Assembly (NCBI RefSeq): GCF_008297975.1
Contig: NZ_VLNY01000017.1
Location: 31,103-95,102, forward strand
Source of the DNA: Antrihabitans cavernicola
Lineage (GTDB): Bacteria; Actinomycetota; Actinomycetes; Mycobacteriales; Mycobacteriaceae
Direction: 5' to 3'
DNA length: 64,000 nt
Shown: piece after piece, positions 17,792 through 27,053 of the stretch
Numbering within the stretch: the first letter of the stretch is position 1
Layout: each line of letters opens with the position of its first letter
Program-made: the position numbers and the translations under genes
The notes under the pieces: model-generated
Seen by the model: only the letters and a program-made list of their open reading frames with translations
The model's database searches: none
Told to the model about the DNA's origin: nothing

Positions 17792-18934
17792 TTATTGGGG
17801 GACTCCGCGCATGTTCCCGAAGAACTCTTCGGACTCCTCCAACCCCTCGTAACTCGGTGCTGTGTGCTCGCCGAAGACCCGCTGTTCCTGTTTCCGGCGT
17901 AGCTGCGGGTGGGCTTGTGCTGGAATGTCGTAGCCGTAGAGCTGCTGAGCAGCACGCGGCGTCATGGTGATCGGATTGGTTGCCGGTAGACCGAGCGCCG
18001 CAGGCATGACGAGGTCCGCAACCCCCGGCACCAGCCACGACCAAACAGCATCGTAGAGATGCATGTTGCTGTTGATGGCCGTCATCAGAGCACGTACGGC
18101 CGGGCGCACCACCGCATCCTCGGCTGCTGATTGTCGAATGCCGAACAACTGGCGCATGTACTGCGGATACGTCGATATCGTCGCCATCGCGGCTAGCCGT
18201 GCCACCGGCTGCAGCACCGGCGTCGCCCATGCCGGCTGATTGGGAGGCAAGGCAACCTCGGTGTGGAGAATCATCCTCGCCATCGACTGCGCCGTTTGCG
18301 AAGCGGCGAGCCGCGGCTTCCAGGCTTCGAAATACTCGATTACGGCATCGCGGGTGCGGGGCACTTCATCCGGGTCGATAGTTTGACATTGGGCCGCAAC
18401 CGCACATTGTTCCCAGTACTCCGCCTCCTCGGCGGCAGAGAGCTGGCCCGGTCCGAACACTTCGTAGCAGTACAGGATCGAATGCCACGCCGTCATGTGA
18501 ATCCACAGTTGGGACTTCGGCGAGTTCGAGTCGTACCGACCGCCCGTCACCGGGTCGACCCCGATGCCCAACGAGTGAACCTTCACAAGAATATCGGCGG
18601 CCTTGGTGGCCGCCGCGGTGTCCCCGACCGCGACCAGCGCAAAATAGCGCATCGTCCGCTCGTACCGGTTGCGAGGACGAGATTTGACGCCGCCCGATGC
18701 GACGACCGCTGCATTGAGATTCGGGTCCAGGAACTCGATTGTCACAGCGCGCTGAAAGCCCATGATCGCCGAAGTCGGATACGACCACACTTTCCACGTC
18801 ACCGAACCAGGCCCGAAGAAACCGTAATCGGGGAGGGGTCGGTACTTCCGTTTGAGCCGATCGAGCCGCACCGCGCCCACCGAACCGATACGGTCGATTG
18901 CCCTGTAGACGTCCAAGTCTGGCGAAGCGCTCAT
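17792..18934 (-). CDS. Oxygenase MpaB/DUF2236-family protein
   Basis: 380 residues with the DUF2236 pattern: GPGSVTWKVWSYPTSAIMG near residue 40, VKVHSLGIG, and WIHMTAWHSILYCYEVFG near 145. The family includes rubber oxygenase (Lcp)-related and MpaB oxygenases; conserved His residues are thought to serve haem binding. Substrate unknown. It is single and convergent with dnaB, 26 bp apart. The ATG at 18934 lacks a strong ribosome-binding site. Confidence 0.82.
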   Translation of the reverse strand: MSASPDLDVYRAIDRIGSVGAVRLDRLKRKYRPLPDYGFFGPGSVTWKVWSYPTSAIMGFQRAVTIEFLDPNLNAAVVASGGVKSRPRNRYERTMRYFALVAVGDTAAATKAADILVKVHSLGIGVDPVTGGRYDSNSPKSQLWIHMTAWHSILYCYEVFGPGQLSAAEEAEYWEQCAVAAQCQTIDPDEVPRTRDAVIEYFEAWKPRLAASQTAQSMARMILHTEVALPPNQPAWATPVLQPVARLAAMATISTYPQYMRQLFGIRQSAAEDAVVRPAVRALMTAINSNMHLYDAVWSWLVPGVADLVMPAALGLPATNPITMTPRAAQQLYGYDIPAQAHPQLRRKQEQRVFGEHTAPSYEGLEESEEFFGNMRGVPQ

Positions 18935-19208
18935 TTACACCCTCCAACAAGCAACATGTGCGAGATGCGGCCATCGTGCCGATTTTATCCAGTAATCATC
19001 TCCAGCGTGTAGCGACCTGCGCGACAACTTGTGAATCGTCCCGGCATGCCCGGAGACTCGAGTGCCGCACGGACTGAGGTATGTCGAACTCCCGCCCGAA
19101 ACTCGACCGGCGGAGCCATGATCATGTCGCACATCGCCCGCGCAAGAAACCAACACTCGAAGCGATCGCTCGATGCGATGAACGCAGGTAGTGCGCGAAC
19201 GGGGGGTG

Positions 19209-19868
19209 TCACGCGCTGTCGACGGTGGCTGCTTCCGCGAACCACGATGTGGCCGATGCCTGCGCCCGAGCGCGCTGATCGCCCAGGCCGATGACGAGGT
19301 CGACGAGCATCGGTTGCAACACGTATTTGACGCCCGAGTTCGGCGGGTCGAAGTAGCCGACGATTTCGAGCATGACGTACCCGTGCAGGGCGCTCCAGAG
19401 CCGCGAGGCGATCGCCACCGGTTCGCCCGGATTGAACCGGCCCGCACTGATCGCGCGATCGGCACCGCTGGCCAGTGCGTCGAAGGCGTAGCGGCCCTGC
19501 TGTAGGTCGTCGCCGCTGCGGCGGTAGCCGCCGAGTGCGGTCGCGCCGAACATCACCACATAGAGGTCGGGATTGTCGCGCGCGTTGTCGAGCCAAGCGG
19601 CGAAGATTGCGCCCAGATCCGCGACAGGGTCCGAGGTCTGCGGAATTCGGTCGATCTGCTCGCGGAGGCGGGTGAATCCTTCGTCGACGATAGCGCGGAC
19701 AAGCTCGGGCATCGACCCGAATTGGGAGTACAGCGCCATCGTCGATGTGCCTGCCTGGGCGGCGACTTTGCGCGTCGACATACCGCTCGGTCCGTCCTGA
19801 GCCAACAGTCGGGCCGCGGACTCGAGAAGCCGGGCGCGAACGTCGGTATCGAGCCTGCGTTCCGTCAC
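19209..19868 (-). CDS. TetR-family transcriptional regulator (divergent from fadE5)
   Basis: About 219 residues from GTG 19868 (VTERRLD). HTH: MSTRKVAAQAGTSTMALYSQF. The frame is open to 19940, but that would carry the coding region across the 24-bp palindrome at 19894-19917, so the shorter start is preferred. It is divergent from fadE5 over about 115 bp, so it is probably an autoregulated repressor of fadE5 responding to an acyl-CoA (inference). Confidence 0.88.
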   Translation of the reverse strand: MTERRLDTDVRARLLESAARLLAQDGPSGMSTRKVAAQAGTSTMALYSQFGSMPELVRAIVDEGFTRLREQIDRIPQTSDPVADLGAIFAAWLDNARDNPDLYVVMFGATALGGYRRSGDDLQQGRYAFDALASGADRAISAGRFNPGEPVAIASRLWSALHGYVMLEIVGYFDPPNSGVKYVLQPMLVDLVIGLGDQRARAQASATSWFAEAATVDSA

Positions 19869-19893
19869 TTCTGCATCGTATCCGCGCAACGAT

Positions 19894-19917
19894 ATATCGC
19901 TGTCATAACAGTGATAT
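19894..19917. promoter_or_regulatory. TetR operator in the fadE5 divergent promoter
   Basis: 24-bp inverted repeat: ATATC-G-CTGT (19894-19903), four-base centre, ACAG-T-GATAT to 19917. Only one position per arm breaks symmetry. An outer ACGATAT/ATATCGT pair extends it. It lies between the TetR gene and fadE5. Confidence 0.75.
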
Positions 19918-19983
19918 CGTGTCCGTGATTCAGCTCGCACCTGTAGCCCGAACCGCCCACGACGTCATCGAGGAGAAGCGGCA

Positions 19984-21816
19984 GTGAGTCATTACAAGAG
20001 CAACGTTCGAGACCTGGAGTTCAACCTGTTCGAGGTGCTAGGCCTCGACGCGATACTCGAGCAGGGAAGCTACGGCGACCTCGATGTGGACGCGGCGCGC
20101 AGCATCCTCGACGAGGTACGCCGCATCGCGGAGGGTCCGTACTCCGATTCGTTCGCCGATGCGGACCGGAACCCGCCGACGTTCGATCCGGACACCCACA
20201 CCGTGACGCTGCCGGAATCGATGATCAAGTCGTTGCGCGTCGCATTCGAGGGTGGCTGGGACAGGCTCGGTCTCGCGCCCGAAGTAGGTGGAACGCCGGC
20301 CCCGCAAGCGTTGTACTGGGCGATGCTGGAGCTGTTTCTCGGCTCCAATCCTGCCGCACACGTGTACTGGTCGACCGGGACCATGGCGAACATCTTGTTC
20401 CACAACGCCACCGACGAGCAGAAGAAGTGGGCAGTCATCGCTGCCGAACGTCTGTGGGGTTCCACGATGGTGTTGACCGAGCCCGATGCGGGCTCGGACG
20501 TGGGTGCCGGTCGAACCAAGGCGATCCGCCAGGACGACGGTTCCTGGCATCTGGAGGGCGTGAAGCGCTTCATCACCTCCGGTGACTCGGGTGAGTTGTT
20601 CGAGAACATCTTCCATCTGGTACTCGCTCGCCCCGAGGGCGCAGGGCCGGGCACCAAGGGTCTGAGTCTGTTCTTCGTCCCGAAGTTCCACTTCGACACC
20701 GAGACCGGCGAACTCGGGGAACGCAATGGTGTGTTCGTGACCAATCTCGAGCACAAGATGGGATTGAAGGGTTCGGCGACCTGCGAACTGACCTTCGGCG
20801 GACACGGTGTCCCCGCGAAAGGCTGGCTGGTCGGCGAGACCCACGACGGCATCAATCAGATGTTCGATGTGATCGAGTTCGCGCGGATGCTGGTGGGCAC
20901 CAAAGCGATCGGTACGTTGTCGACGGGCTACCTCAATGCCCTCGAATACGCGAGGCAGCGTGTTCAAGGTGCCGACCTGACACAGATGACCGACAAGACC
21001 GCACCGAAGGTCACCATCATTCACCATCCCGAGGTGCGTCGCAGTCTGATGCTGCAGAAGGCGTACACCGAGGGCTTGCGTGCGATCTACCTCTACACCG
21101 CGGCGCATCAGGACACGGATGTGGCGCAGCACGTTTCCGGCGCCGACGCCGAAACGGCCGCACGGGTCAACGATCTGCTGCTGCCGGTGGTCAAGGGTGT
21201 CGGCTCTGAACGGGCCTACCGGTACCTGGCCGAGTCGCTGCAGATTCTTGGCGGGTCGGGCTATCTGCAGGACTATCCGATCGAGCAGTACATCCGCGAC
21301 GCCAAGATCGACTCGCTCTACGAGGGCACCACCGCGATCCAGGCGCAGGACTTCTTCTTCCGCAAGATCGCACGTGACCGCGGCGTCGCGCTCGCTCATG
21401 TCGCAGGGCAGATCCAGAGCTTCATCGACCGACCGGCCACCGATCTGCTGAAGAACGAGCGCGGGCTGTTGGCCACGGCGCTCGCGGATGTGCAGGCGAT
21501 GGCGGCGACACTGACCGGCAATCTGATGGGTGCCAAGGAACAGCCCACCGAGCTGTACAAGGTCGGTCTCGGTGCAGTGCCGTTCCTGCTCGCCGTCGGC
21601 GATCTTCTTGTCGGCTGGCAACTGCTGCGCCAGGCCGAGATCGCGATCGCGGCACTCGACGGCGGAGTGCAGGGTGCAGACAAGGCCTTCTACGACGGCA
21701 AGGTCGGGGTCGCCCGATTCTTCGCCGGACACGTCCTGCCCGAACTCACCGCCACCCGAACCGTGTTGGCGACCGAGGACAGCGACGTGATGGATCTCGA
21801 TTCGGCGGCATTCTGA
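19984..21816 (+). CDS. fadE5: Acyl-CoA dehydrogenase FadE5
   Basis: 610 residues, FAD-dependent oxidation of acyl-CoA to enoyl-CoA in beta-oxidation. The [10 protein letters not shown] start is that of mycobacterial FadE5, and the match continues through [34 protein letters not shown] and [18 protein letters not shown]. The catalytic Glu is in LYEGTTAIQ (residue 447). The long C-terminal domain is typical of this subfamily. It is preceded by a TetR-type palindrome. Confidence 0.95.
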   Translation: MSHYKSNVRDLEFNLFEVLGLDAILEQGSYGDLDVDAARSILDEVRRIAEGPYSDSFADADRNPPTFDPDTHTVTLPESMIKSLRVAFEGGWDRLGLAPEVGGTPAPQALYWAMLELFLGSNPAAHVYWSTGTMANILFHNATDEQKKWAVIAAERLWGSTMVLTEPDAGSDVGAGRTKAIRQDDGSWHLEGVKRFITSGDSGELFENIFHLVLARPEGAGPGTKGLSLFFVPKFHFDTETGELGERNGVFVTNLEHKMGLKGSATCELTFGGHGVPAKGWLVGETHDGINQMFDVIEFARMLVGTKAIGTLSTGYLNALEYARQRVQGADLTQMTDKTAPKVTIIHHPEVRRSLMLQKAYTEGLRAIYLYTAAHQDTDVAQHVSGADAETAARVNDLLLPVVKGVGSERAYRYLAESLQILGGSGYLQDYPIEQYIRDAKIDSLYEGTTAIQAQDFFFRKIARDRGVALAHVAGQIQSFIDRPATDLLKNERGLLATALADVQAMAATLTGNLMGAKEQPTELYKVGLGAVPFLLAVGDLLVGWQLLRQAEIAIAALDGGVQGADKAFYDGKVGVARFFAGHVLPELTATRTVLATEDSDVMDLDSAAF

Positions 21817-21820
21817 ATCG

Positions 21821-21837
21821 GCGTCGCGGAGCGACGC
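21821..21837 (+). terminator. Hairpin behind fadE5
   Basis: GCGTCGC, GGA loop, GCGACGC: a perfect 7-bp stem starting 5 bases after the stop. It lacks a T-tract, as many actinobacterial terminators do. Confidence 0.5.
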
Positions 21838-22296
21838 GATGCCGACCCGCGGTGCCGGAGGTGCCCGACAACCCAGGGAAGCCGGAATCCAAGCGCCTGT
21901 TTTCCCTCACCCGGGGCGTGCGTTCGAAGTGCTGGAGCGGTCTGCACCCTTCGTGTCCGCCGAACTGTGTGCACATCCCCCGATGGTGCGTGCTCCCCTA
22001 GGGTGATCGAGCCGATGGTCGCCGTTTTACGTCTCGCATCCTTCGGGACCGGCGTCGGGACGAACGCTCCCTATCTGACACCTTCATCTCGTGGGGGACA
22101 AATCTGGCAGACATGGACGGCCATTGATTCGAGAACGGACCCATACGGATGTCCGACGAAACGACTACCAAGGCGGCAAAAGGACGCTACTTCGATGCCT
22201 GCGGAACACCAGCCCCCGCCGGTGCTTGGTGTGCGTCCCTGTAAGCCCTGGCGGTGCATGAGGTCGCCGACGCTGTGTCGAGGCGGTCCTTCGCGA
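21838..22296. other. Non-coding or decayed region between fadE5 and the IS3 relic
   Basis: No intact gene. A short frame at 22149-22244 (+) reads MSDETTTKAAKGRYFDACG and then stops after 31 codons; it could be the start of a gene cut short by the insertion-sequence relic on its right. On the other strand 22200-22290 contains a short match in the style of IS3 OrfB (DLMHRQGLQGRTP). Neither is secure. Confidence 0.35.
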
Positions 22297-22425
22297 TCAA
22301 ATGCCGAGCGTGCCGGCGTGTGCCCAAATCTCGGCAGCCTGCGCGATTGACTTGTTGGTCTCCTCAACGATACGGACTGCCCCTTCATGAAACTCCGGGT
22401 CGAACTTTCGTCGTGTTTCTGGCAC
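22297..22425 (-). pseudogene. IS3-family transposase OrfA remnant
   Basis: From GTG 22425, 42 codons read PETRRKFDPEFHEGAVRIV and EETNKSIAQAAEIW, the N-terminus of an IS3-family OrfA (helix-turn-helix transposase_8). A stop follows at 22297-22299. The expected continuation after GTLG is found only in another frame (LIAKDRLDT), so the element is frameshifted as well as truncated. No terminal repeats were identified. Confidence 0.75.
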
Positions 22426-22467
22426 CCCACTCCCCTTAGTGCATGCCTCCCCGGTTGGGGGGCACAT

Positions 22468-23058
22468 CTACGCGATCAAGGCTGCGAGGAACTTCCCGAA
22501 CAGCGATCCGGGGATCTCCGAATCGGCTGCGCGCTGCAGGCCGAGCCCCAGGCCGAGCGCCAACACTCCGACCATCAGGTCGTCGGGCGCCATCGGCAGC
22601 TCAATCTTGTTGCGATCGGCGATCGTCGCCAAGATGTCGGCACCCGCACTACGAACACGCTCGTAGCGCCGCGCGTTGGAGCCGCGGATACCGGAGTCGC
22701 CGCCTGCAGAGGCCGCCGCCACGTCGAGTTCGAGACGAGCCCACCGCGGATCGCCGATCGCGCCCGCTCCCCATGCCGCCAACGCCGGGATCAGCGCCGC
22801 AAGGTCACCCGCAGTGGCCTCCACCTCGTGTTGCAATTGCGCCATTTCACGCTCGTAGAGCAAGTCGATGACGGCGACTCCGAGTGCAGCTTTACCGGTG
22901 AAATTCGAGTACACAGCGCCGTGCGAGAAGCCCGCTGTCTCCGCGACTTCGCCGATCGACGTAGCCCCGAAACCTCGCTCCAAGAACAGTTCCGCCGCAG
23001 CGTCGAGGATCTGCTGCCGAGTGCGCTGCTGGCTTTCGGCACGAGACAGCCTTTGCAT
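22468..23058 (-). CDS. TetR-family regulator (divergent from the Baeyer-Villiger monooxygenase)
   Basis: 196 residues. N-terminal HTH: RQQILDAAAELFLERGFGATSI, SHGAVYSNFTGKAAL. Short gap (69 bp) to the divergent monooxygenase gene, with two inverted repeats between them. Probably a repressor of that gene. Confidence 0.9.
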   Translation of the reverse strand: MQRLSRAESQQRTRQQILDAAAELFLERGFGATSIGEVAETAGFSHGAVYSNFTGKAALGVAVIDLLYEREMAQLQHEVEATAGDLAALIPALAAWGAGAIGDPRWARLELDVAAASAGGDSGIRGSNARRYERVRSAGADILATIADRNKIELPMAPDDLMVGVLALGLGLGLQRAADSEIPGSLFGKFLAALIA

Positions 23059-23074
23059 AGTTTCATCCTACTGT

Positions 23075-23109
23075 GCGATGATCGCGTCATTCAGATTATT
23101 CGGTAATCT
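23075..23109. promoter_or_regulatory. Two inverted repeats in the TetR-monooxygenase promoter
   Basis: GCGAT-G-ATCGC at 23075-23085 and AGATTA-ttcgg-TAATCT at 23093-23109. Both are perfect. They are candidate sites for the adjacent TetR protein; which one it binds is not visible. Confidence 0.5.
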
Positions 23110-23127
23110 TGATGAGGAGACACGTGA

Positions 23128-24615
23128 ATGTCAGTCTTGCCAGATCATGAGGTCGTCATTGTCGGCGCGGGGTTCTCCGGCATCGGTGTTGCCATCGCCT
23201 TGGATCGAGCGGGCTTCCACGACTTCGTCCTTCTGGAAGAAGGCTCCGGCGTCGGTGGAGCGTGGCACTGGAACACCTATCCCGGTGTGGCGGTAGATAT
23301 CCCGTCCTTCAGCTACCAGTTCTCGTTCGACCGGCGCGCCGACTGGTCGCGAACCTATGCGCCGGGCGCGGAACTGAAAAAGTACGCCGAATCGTGCACC
23401 GACAAGTACGCGCTGCGTGATCGGATCGTGTTCGAAACCAGAGTGACCGGCGCCGTGTTCGACGAGCAGGCCGATGTGTGGCGGTTGTCGACGGAGGGCG
23501 GGGTGGAGTACACCGCCCGCCACGTGGTCAGCGCCACCGGAATCCTCACCAAACCCAAACCGCCTGCCATCGCGGGCGTGTCGTCTTTCGCCGGCACCGT
23601 GATGCACACCGCACGGTGGGACCATGGCGTCGACCTAGCCGGGAAACGGGTCGCGATCATCGGAACTGGTGCGTCGGCGGTTCAGGTGATTCCGTCGATC
23701 GCTCCGGAAGTCGAGCACCTCGTCGTATTTCAGCGGACCCCGATCTGGTGCCTGCCCAAGCCCGACGCACCGTTACCGTCGCCCGCCCGCATTGCGATGA
23801 AGTATCTCCCCGGCGCGAAATCGGCGACGCGACTGCTCAGCCAAATCTTCGTCGAGGCAACTTTCCCCATTCCTGCGCACTTCGCGGGCACGCTTCCGAT
23901 TGCCCGGCTCGCCGAGCCACTCGGCCGGGCTTTTCTGCGTCAGCAGGTCGCCGATCCGGTAGTGCGGGAGAAGTTGACCCCGCGGTATGCGCTCGGCTGC
24001 AAGCGACCCAGTGCGTCGAACGACTACCTGCGCACTTTCAACCGCGGCAATGTCGCCTTGGAAACGACGACCATCGACTCGATCACCCCCAGGGGAGTGC
24101 GCACCGTCGACGGTGTCGATCACGACGTCGACGTTCTCATCCTCGCGACCGGATTCAAGGTGTTCGAATCCGGGAACACGCCGCCGTTTCCGGTCTCGGG
24201 CCTCGGCGGACTCGACTTGGAGGCGTGGTGGGACGACAACCGGTACCAGTCGTATCACGGAGTCAGCGTGCCCGGCTTTCCGAACATGTTCACCATTCTG
24301 GGGCCGTACGGCTACAACGGGTCCTCGTACTTCAACCTGATCGAGACGCAAGCTCGCCACATCCTGCGTTGCCTCACCGAAGCGCGACGAACGTCGGCCA
24401 CCCGCGTCGAAGTGACCGCGCAGGCCAACGACGAGTACATGGCGACGATGCGGTCGCGTCGCTCGAACCAGGTGTTCTTCCAGGGCGGGTGCGACGGAGC
24501 GAACAGCTACTACTTCGACAAGCACGGCGACGTTCCGTTCCGGCCGGCGCTGACGCTGGAAACAATTTGGGAGAGTGCCACTTTCGATCTCGACGATTAC
24601 ACCTATCAGCGCTGA
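23128..24615 (+). CDS. Flavin-containing (Baeyer-Villiger-type) monooxygenase
   Basis: 495 residues. FAD-binding GAGFSGIG (about 14-21) and NADPH-binding GTGASAV. Between them is FAGTVMHTARWD (from residue 154), which fits the Baeyer-Villiger fingerprint FxGxxxHTxxW[PD]. It is therefore predicted to insert oxygen next to a ketone using NADPH and O2; substrate unknown. GATGAGGAGA precedes the ATG. Divergent TetR gene upstream. Confidence 0.9.
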   Translation: MSVLPDHEVVIVGAGFSGIGVAIALDRAGFHDFVLLEEGSGVGGAWHWNTYPGVAVDIPSFSYQFSFDRRADWSRTYAPGAELKKYAESCTDKYALRDRIVFETRVTGAVFDEQADVWRLSTEGGVEYTARHVVSATGILTKPKPPAIAGVSSFAGTVMHTARWDHGVDLAGKRVAIIGTGASAVQVIPSIAPEVEHLVVFQRTPIWCLPKPDAPLPSPARIAMKYLPGAKSATRLLSQIFVEATFPIPAHFAGTLPIARLAEPLGRAFLRQQVADPVVREKLTPRYALGCKRPSASNDYLRTFNRGNVALETTTIDSITPRGVRTVDGVDHDVDVLILATGFKVFESGNTPPFPVSGLGGLDLEAWWDDNRYQSYHGVSVPGFPNMFTILGPYGYNGSSYFNLIETQARHILRCLTEARRTSATRVEVTAQANDEYMATMRSRRSNQVFFQGGCDGANSYYFDKHGDVPFRPALTLETIWESATFDLDDYTYQR

Positions 24616-24983
24616 CCGAAAACTAGGCCCGGACTGGACGACGCCCGAAGCTTGCCGTTCGATGAGCGACTTCACGGCAATGCTGCAAAGGTGACCGGGA
24701 TCGGGGATCGGCACAGCCCCTTGCGCTCTCATACCGCGTCTCGACCGCGGGCCACTCGAATCAACTCGATCGAGCCATTCAATCTCGAAACCCAGCTACC
24801 GCCGCAGCGCTCGTCGCCGGACAACCATTCGGAAGCACCCCGGCCCCCTACACCTGGCCTGCCACTGAACGCGAACTCAACGGGTGACCGACTTTCGTCG
24901 GGATCAACCACGCACCGTCGGCGCCGGCGTAGGAAATGACACCGTTCGTGAGACAAACCGCCTGGCCATCGTCGTGAGACAGG
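24616..24983. other. Intergenic region after the monooxygenase
   Basis: No supported gene. Short frames here have no recognisable motif or ribosome-binding site. Confidence 0.5.
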
Positions 24984-25499
24984 TTGGAAAACCGCAAGTC
25001 AGAGCGTCGCGGGATGACACGGAATTTGAGAACCTACAGGTGTTGTAGATATTCGCCCCGCCGCGCCGCGTTACGGACGAACAACCCGAAAGTCGTCATC
25101 CCCGCTGGTGAGCAACGTCGACCCACCAACGCGTCCTTCGCGTTCTGGCTGGTGCAGGGTTTCGGGAGCCAGGCGACGGTCGTGCGCCATTACGAGTTGG
25201 CCCGTCGGCGGATCAATGACCGGCCCGACCCCGGGGACGAAGGCCAAGAGAACATCGACCTTGGCGCCGAATTCGGGCAGCCGGACGTGATCGGGCCTTC
25301 GGTGATCGACCTCGACAGCCACTCGATGGCGCTGCTGACCCGCGGGCTGGCCGAGGACGACTTCGGCACCGACGACCCCGCCGCCAACTTCAGGTCGAGG
25401 AGGTCGACAACCAGTCGAAGACCGTGCAAGCCGACCCGACCGACGGCGACCAGTTCAAGTACTCCGTCCAGGTCAGTTACTCGGTGACGTACGTGTGAA
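24984..25499 (+). pseudogene. Frameshifted gene of unknown function
   Basis: From about 25071 the frame shows strongly GC3-biased, gene-like codons (VVIPAGEQRRPTNASFAFW, VIGPSVIDLDSHSMALL) up to about 25391. There the coherent sequence jumps frame: AEDDFGTDDPAANF continues as QVEEVDNQSKTVQAD and ends SVQVSYSVTYV-stop at 25499. One missing base near 25391 explains it. The N-terminal limit is unclear. I do not recognise the family. A sequencing error is possible. Confidence 0.55.
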
Positions 25500-25711
25500 C
25501 CGATGACGGGTCTCGTCCGACCCGTGCTGGTTCGATCGCGGCGGGTGTCGATTTCCACTCAGCCCTAGACCACCTAACGTGGAAACGTCGCCAGGTCGCC
25601 TGCGCCTCGCCTCGGGAATCGATCGCGACGGCCCGTGATTGAGCGAAGCTTTGCCCCGACACATCCAGACGGCCGCTTCCGCACGCGGCTTCCATTGGCA
25701 ATGATGGACGA

Positions 25712-26011
25712 GTGTTGATATTCAGCGAACCCTACGAAGCCAAGAACGGCGCTGTCATCGTTTCGGTGTCAAGAACGTCTTGGGGTGGCCGGGCCGATCG
25801 TCCCGTCGGGATGTACACGATCAGGGACGACTCGACGACTTGGACCCCGGCGATCGACATCAATCGCGTAGCGCTCATCGGGGCGTGCACAGGCTTCGTC
25901 GCTGCAGCGCTGAGCACTGCCGCGGTGCTGCGAAGGCCACCGTGGCCGGAGATGACCGAGCGAACAATGATCGCGATCGCTCAAGCCCGAGCCGCCGAGT
26001 CCAGGCGCTGA
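25712..26011 (+). CDS. Small protein resembling the GerW/YtfJ family
   Basis: 99 residues from GTG 25712. FSEPYEAKNGAVIVSVSRTSWGG, RPVGMYTIRDD and TWTPAIDINRVAL follow the order of motifs in actinobacterial GerW/YtfJ-type proteins, though the usual glycine-rich stretch is much shortened. A hydrophobic segment (VALIGACTGFVAAALSTAAVL) follows. The ribosome-binding site is weak. Function unknown; these proteins in non-sporulating actinobacteria are uncharacterised as far as I know. Confidence 0.55.
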   Translation: MLIFSEPYEAKNGAVIVSVSRTSWGGRADRPVGMYTIRDDSTTWTPAIDINRVALIGACTGFVAAALSTAAVLRRPPWPEMTERTMIAIAQARAAESRR

Positions 26012-26104
26012 GAGGGGTCGATCGCTAACCGCGCACCGACTTTTCACTCGCGCGCGAAACTTACTGCGCTCATGCAAATTCGACGCGCGAAATCGACGGA
26101 CCTG

Positions 26105-26473
26105 TCAGCGTGGCTCCTCGCTCAGATGCGGAGGGGTCATGATCCGGTGAATCTGCTGCGGCCAGCCGCATGCGACCGCCATCTTGGTCGCCCAGTGTCG
26201 GGCCGCCTCGTCGTCGGGCACATCCACGACGCAGAATCCGCCGAGCTGCTCCTTGGTCTCCGCGTACGGGCCGTCCAGCAGGACCGGCTTTCCGTCGACC
26301 AAGTCGACTCCGTCGACCAGGGAGTTGTCCTGGAGTCCGGCGCCGAACACCCAGACGCCGGCGTCCATCATCTCGATGGTCAGTGCGCTCGTGGTGTGAG
26401 CCGCCTCCAGCAACTGGTCGGCGGTCAGTTCGGGGACCCACTCGGCGTTGAAGGCAATCAGGTATTCAGGCAT
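26105..26473 (-). CDS. YCII-family protein
   Basis: 122 residues, MPEYLIAFNAEWVP start, LLDGPYAETKEQLGGFCVVDVPD (the YCII core) and a C-terminal PQQIHRIM segment. GAGGAGATTGCC precedes ATG 26473, so the longer open frame is not used. YCII proteins are small ferredoxin-like-fold proteins, often beside sigma factors or VOC proteins; role unknown. Divergent from a VOC gene. Confidence 0.85.
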   Translation of the reverse strand: MPEYLIAFNAEWVPELTADQLLEAAHTTSALTIEMMDAGVWVFGAGLQDNSLVDGVDLVDGKPVLLDGPYAETKEQLGGFCVVDVPDDEAARHWATKMAVACGWPQQIHRIMTPPHLSEEPR

Positions 26474-26579
26474 GGCAATCTCCTCGGTCGGTGGCCGCTC
26501 TGACCACCCTCTACCTTTCCTACGAACGAGGGATCGCGGATACGACAGATCGTTACGATCTTCGACCTCCGCAGGCGGA

Positions 26580-26594
26580 TAGCCTGAAGGTGTG
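26580..26594 (+). promoter_or_regulatory. Putative -10 element for a leaderless VOC mRNA
   Basis: TAGCCT at 26580-26585, six bases, then GTG at 26592. Same layout as four other genes in this window. Confidence 0.35.
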
Positions 26595-27035
26595 GCTGAC
26601 CAGCTTCCGCTCGCCAACCTGATCACCCTCGGCGCCCGCGACTTCGACGCTCTACGCGACTTTTATCGCCGGGTGGGTTGGCCGCAGGTCATGGACGACG
26701 GTGAGTTCGCCGTCTTCGAATTGCGCGGGATCGTGTTGGCGCTCTTCCCGCTCGCCAAACTCGCCGACGACGGCAATGCCGCACCCGAGCCGTGCGCCGG
26801 TGGTATCCGCTTCACCATCGGCATTCAGGTCGACAGTGCCGACGAAGTTGACCGGCTCACCGACCAGATGCGCGCAGCTGGTGCTCGCGTGACAAAGGAA
26901 CCCGTCGACGCGGAGTTCTTCACAGGGCGCTCGGCCTACGTTTGCGACCCTGAAAGCAACTATTTCGAGATCGTCTGGGCTGACATGCCTGACAACCCGG
27001 TCGTCATCGCAGCGCGCCGGGCGGCGGGTCTCTAG
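26592..27035 (+). CDS. VOC-family (glyoxalase/dioxygenase-fold) protein
   Basis: 147 residues. Opens with PLANLITLGARDFDALRDFYRRVGW and ends its domain with AYVCDPESNYFEIVWAD, the standard VOC beginning and end, with the metal-site Glu in FEIVW. Substrate unknown. Starts at GTG 26592. Confidence 0.88.
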   Translation: MADQLPLANLITLGARDFDALRDFYRRVGWPQVMDDGEFAVFELRGIVLALFPLAKLADDGNAAPEPCAGGIRFTIGIQVDSADEVDRLTDQMRAAGARVTKEPVDAEFFTGRSAYVCDPESNYFEIVWADMPDNPVVIAARRAAGL

Positions 27036-27053
27036 ACTCGTCCGCTCCTCGGA

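Noticed and set aside
20038..21732. 564-codon open frame on the minus strand
   Set aside because: It is the antisense shadow of fadE5; no motif, and codon use fits the plus-strand gene.
24652..24939. 95-codon frame after the monooxygenase
   Set aside because: Pro/Ser/Arg-rich, no start signal, matched by an equally poor frame on the other strand.
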